In this document: in pieces, positions 1 through 9,204 of the stretch
Position numbering within the stretch: position 1 is the first letter of the stretch
Layout of the letters: the number at the start of each line of letters is the position of its first letter
Assembly: GCF_010093535.1 (NCBI RefSeq)
Contig: NW_022985167.1
Location: 1,802,174-1,866,173, forward strand
Reading direction: 5' to 3'
Source: Lindgomyces ingoldianus
Lineage: Eukaryota > Ascomycota > Dothideomycetes > Pleosporales > Lindgomycetaceae
Length of the DNA stretch: 64,000 nucleotides
Program-made: the position numbers and the translations under genes
The notes under the pieces: model-generated
Told to the model about the DNA's origin: nothing
Databases searched by the model: none
Seen by the model: only the letters and a program-made list of their open reading frames with translations

Positions 1-258
1 CGGTTGATACGGCTCGAAGGGGATTGGTTGTGCTCAGAAAATATGCGTTCTCGGTGATAGGTCACACACAAGCTGATGCAAGGCAGATGTGTCACAGTAT
101 CGATGGTTTTCCGGAAAAGCACAATAGTCTCGAGCTGAACCGCCACATATTTGCTATTGAAAAAGCCATTCGGCTATTTTTTTCCATGCGCTCCAAGACT
201 CGATCGCTTGCATCCTGCGCCTGAAATAGCCGCACTAACCATTTCCCACCAAGCTTGA

Positions 259-2209
259 TCATTTCATCCAAACCCAGACCCACTGAAAGAAGCTACGAAA
301 ATTCGCGGTCGTGAAGAGATTATCAGGATCATTGAGCGCAATATGGCCCCGCCGTGGCAAGCTAGTAGCAATCTGAGGAGGTGGATTCTGCAATTCTCGC
401 GACGCACGGCGCCGCCATTGCATCGGATTCCACCCGTTCAATTTAATTTGATAGCAGATTGATATAAAACAAAACAAAACAATCTGAGGCATGTTAGCTA
501 AACTTGGGATCCAGCTAATCGAGGCAGCAAACTTACAGGAATATAACATGCAATGAAGTCTGCTGTCTTCATCGGTGAAATGAATGTACGCCATCCATTG
601 AAGAGGATGAAAAGCGTACAGGCAGTGAAGGCATAACAGGCCCGCATCCATTGGCCGTGCGATTTGTAGGGATACTGAGGGCAGTTACGGTCGTAACGCT
701 GCCGAGTAGATGGGTCGTCTTTGTCATCGATCGTTTCGTCGTCACCACTTGCAGCTTGCTTGATACTAGAATGCGTTTAGTTAGAAAACTGTGTTTGGCT
801 TTGGGTATCAACACACATTTTATAAAACTCAAGAAAGGACCAGGCGATTATTCCATATACTGTCAGCATGGATATAACTACGCACCGTACCATACGCCCG
901 AGAATCTATGTCTTCTGGTGAGCAGAAATAGAAGTTTCTGACACAGAATACGTACGAGTGCAGAATTGGTGTTGCTTCCAAGAAAGCCTAGCATCCCAAA
1001 GGCCCAGCTGAACAAGACTGCGCCAAGTGGAACACCATAATATGTCCTTTCGAGCCTCCTTCTGACCGCCTGAATCGGAGCCCAGTCGGGCCAAGCATCT
1101 TGGACGCTCGCCAGCGCGTGTAAAGTCCGCGAAGCATTGTAGATTCCATTTGCGCCAGCCGTAGAAGCCGAAAAAATAATGAACCCGTTGATAAAGTACG
1201 GCCAGACCCGCAGATGGTTCAAGACTGTAGAGATGACAAAGGCCGAGTTCTCTCCATAACCAAAGCTGATGACGTTTGTATCTTTGATTAGTGGGTGCGT
1301 GTATGGTACGTTGAGACCAACGGTAAACGTTGCGAGGGTATATAGAGTGATGATCCGCAGTGACATTTTCCTAGTGGCAAGCTTTACTGTCTCTTCAGAC
1401 CGCAGATCTCGGTTCTCTGCAGCGGTGATGGCTACTGTCTCGAACCCAATCATTCCAAATAGACACGTTAGCATCGCTTCCCACATACCGCCCAGCTTTC
1501 CTGCGAATCCTTCCACTACATGTCCATTAGGTAGCGTAATGTTTTGCGATCCAGCAGAGTAAGGGGCCCTGTATGTCCAGAAATGGCCCCCTCGATCGAC
1601 ACGTTGCCATGAGTGCAGTATTGTGTTGAGTACGATCATAAGAACGATGAAGCTCAGTTTGATCACACCGAACGCATACTCGAGCTGTCCAAAATGCCGG
1701 ACTGGGAGGAGGTTAATAAGCAACAAGATGCAGAGGAATATCATTACGATGACGGTCGGGGATATGTGCGGCATCCACTCAAGGGCTGCATCGGGGTATC
1801 CGTCGGCGATGAGCTGTTCCGGTGGGTATTTGAATTGGAAGATGTGTGTTATAGCGACTAGCTCAGCAGCTATCAGGACGATCCAAGAAAACCAGTTGGC
1901 TCATCAGAACAGCGGCCAGAAAAGTTAGGGGAAATTGCGTACCACGTAATCCACCCAGCAGCATACCCTAGAGATTCATCTAAGAACCTTCGAGGAAGCT
2001 CGAAGATGGGACCTTTAACAGGAAAGAGTGCTGTCATTTCTCCAAGACATGCAGCACTCGACCACATCACGGTGCCGGCAAGAAAGTAAGCCAAAGTTGC
2101 AAGGCCAGGTCCTGCGAGGAAAAGGGTACGCCCATTCTGCAGGAACAGCCCAATTCCAATACACTGAGAGAACGACATCATGTTGACATGACGTTCATTC
2201 AGGACCGGT
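259..2209 (-). CDS. Amino-acid permease, YAT/APC family (start unresolved, one frame break)
   Basis: A plasma-membrane amino-acid/proton symporter of the fungal YAT family, judged from motifs such as GIGLFLQNGR near the N-terminus and GFETVAITAAENRD in the middle, and from about 12 hydrophobic segments. Exons on the minus strand: 2209-1943, 1899-956, 905-817, 765-537 and 483-259. The last four join in frame through introns with good signals (for example TTCTAACTAA before the acceptor at 766). Two problems remain. The first exon is open upstream without an ATG, so a further 5' exon is missing or lost. The 1942-1900 intron (GTACGC...GATGAG, 43 nt) does not keep the frame: the permease frame before it and the NWFSW frame after it differ by one base, and every upstream GT is in the same phase. 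The gene is therefore a recent pseudogene or contains a one-base sequence error. Family assignment is sure; integrity is not. Confidence 0.8.
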
Positions 2210-3074
2210 CTAGACAGCGATTTGTTAATGTCACAATGACATATTGGTTGGATGGGTCATACTTAAGTTGATTCATTGCGAAACCCGTTCGTACTGGCTA
2301 GTAGTCTGACATACCAAGGCCGTAGATGAGATCGGCGTTAAGGAAGAGGAACTTTTCGAACAGTTGAAGAAGGTTGAAAGGAAGCAAAGGGTATGGACAA
2401 GTCTCGGGACAGGTAATGTTAGCGGGATAATCCTTAGGCGCACCAACAACGCTCCGCCTCTAAAGGGCGTTGCGGCAGGCTTTGCACGAGGTCAACGATT
2501 CGCTTCATGTTCGTCACTAGTATCTGCTGGCAATTCAGCCAGACTTCAGCCTTCGACCTTAACCACGGAAGATGCCATAAGAGGCTTGCAAATATCGAGC
2601 TACGACTCAGCAAAAGCAAGAGGGAACTATTGTCTCTGCTGTCTCTCACCGTCCAAGGTCGAAGCTACTGTTCGCTAGTAGGGATTAATATGGCTAGGAA
2701 TTAGAATCCGGCTGGACTTAGTGTCGGGCACACTGTTGATGGATGAGGGTGTACTGTACGGTGGCTACGAAGGAAGAGAGGCAAAGCGCAGGCTCGCTCG
2801 CTAGATTGTGGTTTTTTAACGCGAGAGGCGTTAACGGATGCATCGCATGTGATCAAAGGATGGTCAGCGCGGTATAACGTTGTTAATTCGGAAAAAGCTT
2901 TCGCCGTTCCGACCGCAGCTCCAACATTGAAGAGGATTAGTAATTTGGTTCTCGAAATCTTGGCATTTTTCACTTCGATTCAACCGATAAAAACGTTTGT
3001 TTCACCGTTCAAATTCCCCTTCAACCACTCCTACTATCCAACCATCCCTCACACTCCTCAACCCTACCACCAAA
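2210..3074. other. Intergenic: permease 5' side and BUD23 promoter
   Basis: Contains the unresolved 5' end of the permease and the BUD23 upstream region. The leader just before the BUD23 ATG is pyrimidine-rich with many ACC/CCA triplets. A short open stretch on the plus strand (about 2308-2415) reads like an exon (it contains VDEIGVKEEELFEQLKK), but no gene was built around it. Confidence 0.4.
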
Positions 3075-3917
3075 ATGTCCCGCCCCGAAAATACCCTTCC
3101 CCCCGACCTTTTCTACAACGACACCGAAGCCCTTAAATACACCACCTCATCCCGAATCCAAAAAATCCAATCCTCCATGACCCACCGCGCCCTCCAACTC
3201 CTCCAACTAAAATCCCCCTCCCTCCTCCTTGATATTGGCTGCGGCTCCGGACTCTCGGGCGAAATCCTTTCCGCCCCCTCCTCTGCCGGCACGCCCGGTG
3301 GCCCCCACATCTGGATCGGCTTGGACATCAGCAGCAGCATGCTCGGGATAGCATTAGAAAAGGAGGTGGAGGGGGATTTATTTCTGGCGGATGCGGGCCA
3401 GGGCGTTCCGTTCCGCGCAGGCACATTCGACGCCGCCATCTCAATCTCCGCAATCCAATGGCTCTGCAACGCCGAATCGTCCTCCGAGTCCGCCTCTGGC
3501 CGTCTCTCCCGCTTCTTCAACGGCCTGTACGCTAGTTTACGCCGCGGCGGACGGGCCGTGTGTCAGTTCTACCCCAAGAACGACACGCAGAAGACCATGG
3601 TGAGTTCGGCGGCGGTGCGCGCCGGTTTTGGCGCGGGGTTGCTGGAAGATGATCCGGGCACGAAGAATGCGAAAACATATCTCGTGCTGACGGTTGGCGG
3701 GGGGGAGTTGGATGGGGATATTACGGGGGTGGTGAGGGGGATGGAGGGCGTGGATGTTATGGATCAGCGGAGGAAGGTGAAGGGGAGGAAGAGAGGGGAG
3801 GAGATACAGGGGAGTAAGAAGTGGATTATTAGGAAGAAGGAGCAGATGGAGAGGAAGGGAAAGGTGGTGAAGGCGAATTCGAAGTATACGGGGAGGAAGA
3901 GGAGAATTGCTTTCTGA
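3075..3917 (+). CDS. BUD23: 18S rRNA (guanine-N7)-methyltransferase Bud23
   Basis: A SAM-dependent methyltransferase that modifies a guanine of 18S rRNA at N7 with its activator Trm112 during 40S subunit maturation. The 280-residue intronless frame matches the roughly 275 residues of the yeast protein. It opens with the family start PENTLPPDLFYND, has SAM motif I LLLDIGCGSGLSGE at about residues 50-63, a motif II-like LDISSSMLGIAL, and the conserved AISISAIQWLCNA with a FYPKN segment. It ends in the lysine/arginine-rich tail (KYTGRKRR) typical of Bud23, which acts in nucleolar targeting. The ATG at 3075 is the first in frame and has a good context (CAAAATGTCC). Its 3' end converges on IDH1, 225 bp away. 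Third positions are strongly C/G-biased, unlike the accessory genes further right. Confidence 0.95.
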   Translation: MSRPENTLPPDLFYNDTEALKYTTSSRIQKIQSSMTHRALQLLQLKSPSLLLDIGCGSGLSGEILSAPSSAGTPGGPHIWIGLDISSSMLGIALEKEVEGDLFLADAGQGVPFRAGTFDAAISISAIQWLCNAESSSESASGRLSRFFNGLYASLRRGGRAVCQFYPKNDTQKTMVSSAAVRAGFGAGLLEDDPGTKNAKTYLVLTVGGGELDGDITGVVRGMEGVDVMDQRRKVKGRKRGEEIQGSKKWIIRKKEQMERKGKVVKANSKYTGRKRRIAF

Positions 3918-4142
3918 TCCCCTTGCCTATCTTGGGATTCATGATTACGACGGTATGCATGCATAGCGAGGTGTTGATCCGGCGTTCATAAGGTATAGGA
4001 AGGTCCATTTATGCATGCTCTATACCACTAAAAGTACAGCTCTAACCACATCTAGCCGAAGTAGTTGTACAAACACAACCTATCAAACCATTGAAAGACC
4101 AAAGACCGCAACTTCCAAGTATTCAAAGCGCACCTAAGAAAT

Positions 4143-5504
4143 TCATACCTTTTCCATCTGGTCTAAAATTGCCCTCGTAAATTCGTGAGTTGTGGAGCTA
4201 CCACCCATGTCTCGAGTGCGGACCTTGCCGTCCGCGATGACCTTGTAGACGGATTGCGAAATTCGGTTGGCATGGTCATCCAGGCCAATGTGTCGCAGGA
4301 GCATGGCAGCGGAAAGGATCAATGCAGTAGGGTTGGCTTGATCCTTGCCCTTGATGTCTAGGCCGACGTGACGACATCCGGGTTCGAAAACGGCGACGTT
4401 GCGGCCCATGTTGCACCCAGGAACAATACCAGGTCCACCGACCAGACCAGCACCAATGTTAGAAAGGATACCGCCGTAAAGATTGGGCATGACCATGACG
4501 TCGAACTGCTGCGGTCTCGACACGCACTGCATGGAGGCGTTATCGACAATCATGTCATTGGTTTCCAGAGTTGGATATTCCTCGGCGACTTTCTTGAAGG
4601 TGTTGCGGAAGAGACCATCAGCGAGCTTCATAATGTTTGCCTTGTGAATGCAGGTAACCTTCTTCCTGGCATTGGCCAAAGCGAAAGCGAAGGCAAATTT
4701 GGCGATACGCTCTGACTTGGCGCGGGTGATGATCTTGAGGGACTCGACCACTCCACTCACAGACTGGTGTTCCAGGCCTGAGTATTCACCCTCAGTGTTT
4801 TCTCGGATAATGCAGAGGTCGATGTTCTTGTGGCGCGTCTCGTAGCCGGGGATATTCTTGATAAGAACGATGGAGGCATAGATGTCGAGTTCCTGGCGAA
4901 GGGCGACGTTGAAGGACTGGTGGCCGGAGCGCTCGACGGGGGTGTGCAAGATACCCTTCAGACCCAGCTTGTTGCGCTTGAGGGAGGCAATAGATTCGCG
5001 GAAGAGCTCCTCGGAGTGCTTGGACCCGGTCTCCATACCAGACACATCGACCTGCTCCCACTCGACCGGCACATTGTCGGCCTTAAAGATATCGCGGACG
5101 GAATTGGACACCTCGGCACCGATACCGTCACCTGCCGTGTGTTCAATACCAAGTCATAGCTGTAGGCGCTTATCGCTGCGTACCAGGAATCAGGGTAACG
5201 GTGTATTTGCCGCCGAACTTTGTGGGCTTGAAGATGTCCTGCTGGACCGTCGCCATTGCTGTAGACAAGTCAGAAACCCGGGCAGTCTGCCGCCGTATGG
5301 GGAGCTATAGAGGGGGGGGGGCGAGCATACACCGTGTGGCCATGGAAGGGCCAGTAGCCCATCGTGAGACAGGCCTGGCGCCCCGCAGGAGGGTCTAGAC
5401 GATGTCGACGCGTTAGCTCATGGACTGCCCTCGTTGGAGGCTCAATTGGGAGCGCAAAGATAGGGCCTTACCTGCGCCGTCTTCTGGGAGCTCATCGACA
5501 GCAT
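4143..5504 (-). CDS. IDH1: NAD-dependent isocitrate dehydrogenase subunit 1, mitochondrial
   Basis: Regulatory subunit of the octameric mitochondrial NAD-isocitrate dehydrogenase of the citric acid cycle, which turns isocitrate and NAD+ into 2-oxoglutarate, CO2 and NADH. Four exons on the minus strand: 5504-5472, 5394-5331, 5258-5184 and 5131-4143, giving 386 residues, the usual length. The first two exons encode an Arg/Ser/Ala-rich presequence (LLRGARPVSRWATGPSMATR), then FGGKYTVTLIPGDGIGAEV. Family marks are ENTEGEYSGLEH, IVDNASMQ, NLYGGILSNIGAGLVGGPG, EPGCRHVGLDIKG and GGSSTTHEFT. They agree with the Idh1 rather than the catalytic Idh2 type (inference from remembered family patterns). All three introns are GT-AG. 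The stop lies inside GGTATGA, which could also act as a splice donor, so a short alternative C-terminus is possible. The gene shares a divergent upstream region with the gene at 6404. Confidence 0.93.
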
Positions 5505-6403
5505 GGTGGTGGTGAGCGGCAGAGCGGACGTGTCGGTTGTGAGGGATTTGAGGCAGAGAAAACAAGTTAGCAGCTGAGGTCGTTGCCGAAAAAGCAAAGC
5601 CGGTCCTTGGCACCATGACGGCACGGCACCATGCCAATCTGGTCATTCTCCGAAGCTTATTCCACCTTGCGTCGCGAACCTACCTCAATTTCTGGAGCAA
5701 AAAATTTTCTGCCAAATTGCACTCACTTTCTCAATCGTCTGTATTGCTGCTATGTGTCCACTCGACTTCGAGAGTGTCTTTCCTGGAGTTCTGCTTGATT
5801 CGTACGCACGCATCTTGCCTTCTTCTCCCCGTGAATTCCGTTGACGTCTTGCTTGCCAGCCTGTTGATCGCTTTTGTGGCATTCGCAAATTCCATCAGAC
5901 CAAAGCCAAACTGACGGGTGTGCTTGATGGATTTAGTAAGGAGCTCGATAGTACCTATAGTCGAAAAGCCTCTATCCCCTCGGCCCTCCTTTCTATCTTC
6001 TCCCGGTCGCTTTCTATTTCATTTTTATCTTCAACTGTTAAATGATCTTTTTAGCTGTCCAGAAAGATGCAAGTCAAACAATTTTCAATGACATCATTCA
6101 ACTGTCTTTACCTCTTTTGATGCCAAAGTTCCAGCCATCTCTTGGCATCGTAGTCTTTTCTTGTACAGATACCACCCAATAGCAAAATATGCCTCTTCTA
6201 GAACCTGCCGCTACCCGGGAATTCGTAAGAGTGCTTCCCATCTGGTATTTGGGTCTGCGATACCTCTCCATTGGAGTTGGAGTAACCCCAGGTCACGGCA
6301 GTTGTCGATCGTGGGGTAATGCGGAATTAGCCCCGCCCGGTGTACACCTATATCAAGGCCTCCTACATTCCTCATTGTCGACCTCATCTTCTTTCATGCC
6401 GTT
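5505..6403. promoter_or_regulatory. Divergent intergenic region between IDH1 and the 3-HIBADH-like gene
   Basis: About 0.9 kb between two divergently transcribed metabolic genes. An open frame extends 5' of the IDH1 ATG but has no presequence character, so it is taken as leader. The stretch at 5980-6060 is rich in TTTCT tracts, common in fungal promoters. No specific factor site could be assigned. Confidence 0.45.
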
Positions 6404-7448
6404 ATGGAGCTGCCAACTGTTGGTTATATCGGTCTAGGCAACGCCGGATACCCCATGGCAGCTTGCCTTGGCAAGAAGGGATATCGACTTGTCGTTCGTG
6501 ACGCGGATCTAGCCCGAGGCATCAAATTTGTTGAAGAGTATCCGAAGTGCAGGGTGGCTAGCTCGGCAGCAGCGGACTTCAAAGACTGCGACGTGGTTAT
6601 CACGATGTTGCCGAATGGGAAAGTGGTCAAAGATGTGTTGCTAGGAGATCATGGCATTGCTCACCATTTGAAACCAGGCACGGTTTCCCTTTCCCTTCTG
6701 CAGGAATATAGCCGCTCAGTAATTGCTAGGCTCTGTTGTCATCGATACCAGCTCGTCATCACCTTTCGATACCCGTGAACTTGGAGCAGAGCTTAGCAAG
6801 TTTTCGGTGGATCTCGTCGATTCCCCAATCACTCAGGAGAAACTCCACGCGATTGATACCGGAGGTGCAACATTGATGGTCGGATCCGACTCACCGAAAG
6901 CCCTCGAGAAGGTATTACCAATTCTCAAGAACATGAGCTCACATGTCTTCCCGATGGGTGGTCTGGGAGCTGGACACACAATGAAGACATTGAACAATTA
7001 CGTCAGCGTCGGTAGTATAATAGCATTATGCGATGCTCTAGTACGATATCCCGAATTAACCAACCTCTACCCCCAATCCCTCATCTAACACACTTAGGTC
7101 ACCGGCCAAAAGCTCGGCCTCGACCCCCAAACTATGATCGACGTCATGAATGTAGGAACAGGCATCAACTTCTCTACCGCGAACTCAATGAAAAATCTCA
7201 AATCTTACGACTCGGGCTACCAACTCGAGCTTCTGGTTAAGGATGTTAAGATTGCGAAAGAGGTGATTGAGAGGTCGGGTTTTCATTCTGATCTGCCGCA
7301 ACTGGCTTTGGAATATTTGGAAGAGTCTATGGAAGTTGTGGATAAGGGTGCTTGCCATTCTGAGTGTTTGAAAGGGTGGGAGAAGAGAGCTGGGGTGGAG
7401 ATTAAGAAAACAGAGAGGGAAGATGGACGAGGCATGAATGGGAAGTGA
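6404..7448 (+). CDS. NAD(P)-dependent 3-hydroxyisobutyrate dehydrogenase-like protein
   Basis: A beta-hydroxyacid dehydrogenase of the 6PGDH/3-HIBADH superfamily, which oxidises short 3-hydroxyacids with NAD(P)+, as in valine breakdown. Exons 6404-6677, 6730-7040 and 7098-7448 give 311 residues, the usual size. The Rossmann glycine motif GYIGLGNAGYPMA starts at about residue 7. VVITMLPNGKVV and VVIDTSSSSP follow, and the catalytic lysine is in GAGHTMKTLNNYV (about Lys177). The first intron is GC-AG (6678-6729): only that splice restores KPG-SVVIDT in frame, since the nearby GT donor would shift it. The substrate-binding loop normally written DAPVSGG reads DSPITQE here, so the substrate may differ from 3-hydroxyisobutyrate. 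Mitochondrial targeting is not evident, so a cytosolic enzyme is more likely. Confidence 0.88.
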
Positions 7449-7666
7449 AGGAGCAATCACTGTCAATGGTCGCATGTAGTTCCTCGGCTATATGGCCCCG
7501 AATGAAATAATTTCAAGTACATCGAATTCCCACCATTGGGTAACCGAGTGCTGCGAGCGTACCCACGTGAATGCGCATTTTCGTGTTTACCTGCTTGGCG
7601 GGGGGTCCTTCCCAAGCCATGACCCTCAAGCACCACAAAATTTCAAACACCACAACATTCATGACC

Positions 7667-8457
7667 ATGGAGGAACCTGAACTGACTCCCGAAGAACGCC
7701 TCTCACTCAAACTCGACAGCGTCGCCTGCGCAGGTTGGCCCGCTCTGCCCCACCGTCCCGAACACCCCGCTGACGGCTAGGTCTCGCAGCCGCCGAATCC
7801 TTCATCGACGCTTACTACGAAACCCTTAAGACGAATCGCAACGGCATCGGGGCCTTCTACTGTCCAAGGGCTGTCGCACCCGATGGCGTCGCTACCCCAT
7901 CGATTGTCTGGAATGGCGAAACCTATGAAGACGGCGACGCGCTGCAGCATTTCTTTCAAGGTGTAACGTACACGCATTTCCAAATCGAGGACCTAGACGC
8001 GAATACTCTCAACCCGACGTTTCTGCCGGCGAACGATATCCAGGGGGGGTCTTGCAACGCTAGTAACGATCTAGAGAGGAGGATGTCATTTATAGTCGTG
8101 GTAACAGGGTCGGTTCGGCTGGAGGAACAATTGAAGGGTCCGTTGCGAGAGTTTGCGGAGAGCTTTGTGCTGGTGCCGAATCCCGCAAAACTCGCTTTGT
8201 CGCCGGGACAGACAAGCAAGCATATACCGTTTGAGGGAGGATGGGACAAGCAGTGGTTGATACAGACTCAGAACTTCACCTTCACAGAGTGGGCGCAGGA
8301 TGAGCTGGGCGACTTTGTGAGAGACGCGCCGACGCAGCCGGTATCGGGGAAGGCTGGAGGTGGAGGGAAGCCGGTGTTCGGGCGCAACAGGGGCCCGTTC
8401 AACGCCTTTGCTGCTGCTGGTCTGTTGGGGAAGGGGAAGGGGAAAGCACTTGCGTGA
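7667..8457 (+). CDS. MTR2: mRNA export factor Mtr2 (NTF2-like fold)
   Basis: Partner of Mex67 in the nuclear mRNA export receptor, which carries mRNPs through the nuclear pore. Two exons, 7667-7733 and 7781-8457, joined at the intron GTTGGC...GCTGACGGCTAG. The NTF2-like domain begins AAAESFIDAYYETLKTNR and includes the strand FIVVVTGSVRLEE, then FAESFVLVPNP and the closing WLIQTQNFTFTEW, the order seen in fungal Mtr2. The tail is unusual: after the domain come about 45 residues rich in Gly/Lys (GKAGGGGKPV, LLGKGKGKALA). The start at 7667 is chosen for its optimal context (ACCATGG); 7661 and 7619 are in-frame alternatives. Confidence 0.77.
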
Positions 8458-9204
8458 TCATGTGCCGCTGAGGATCGAGAAACAAGGATTGGCTAAGTGG
8501 CCACAAGTTTGGGTGATATTAGGTACGTCGAGGTTGGATTGGATATACGTTTGTCCAGTAAGTGGTGTGCGTCGTTGATTTCGACTCTATCTAACAAAAC
8601 CTAAGTTGTGTTGTTGACGCTTTTAATGTTTGGTTCGTGAAATTGGTCAACTTCTACGGGCGGAAACTAATCAAATGAGCCCTTCGATATTTGCTCCGCT
8701 ACTTTAAATAACTGAAGACCTAGGCGTACTTCACTTCTTAGTGTCGCTCGCCATTGTCTCTTTTACACCGCCTACCTACTGTTCACAAAACGGCGGAGAT
8801 GCTTCCTGGCTGGCTAGATCAAACTTTCTACCTATTTTCACCTCATGGACTATCTCACTATTTGCGCTCACTTCATTGTCTGCCTTTTCTGGCCTCTTCC
8901 TGACCATCACCCCTTTCGCTGAGTCCTCACTGCAGCTCCTACGCTTGCGGTGGTTGCCTTGGCGACATTAACCTTGATCATTCCAAGCAAGGCCCATATT
9001 ATTGATATTGAGGGTGGACGCATTGCCACACTCACTTTTTAGACCCTTCCTTCTGAGACACCACAAATTTTCTCCGACACCCTCGGCGGTTCTCTGCACC
9101 ACCAGGATACAAGTTTACACATACATCTCTGATATGAGGTGCTCTGTAACGATTCTTAAAGTAGTTGACTATTTTAGCAGTTCTTTCCCCAGACGTCACC
9201 TAAT
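8458..9204. other. Intergenic region
   Basis: Upstream of the gene at 9205. A 76-codon plus-strand open frame at 8741-8971 has no recognisable domain and is probably leader or chance sequence. Nothing else was seen. Confidence 0.4.

Noticed and set aside
5442..5646. Longer N-terminal frames upstream of the IDH1 start
   Set aside because: One is in frame with the chosen ATG, but it adds a Cys/Leu/Pro-rich stretch not seen in the family; the 5504 start gives the normal 386 residues.
6683..6729. GT donor at 6683 for the first dehydrogenase intron
   Set aside because: It leaves the second exon out of frame; the GC donor at 6678 restores the conserved KPG-SVVIDT.
8741..8971. Plus-strand hydrophobic 76-codon frame before the DUF7918-like gene
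   Set aside because: Composition fits a pyrimidine-rich leader; no family pattern and no in-frame join to the next gene.
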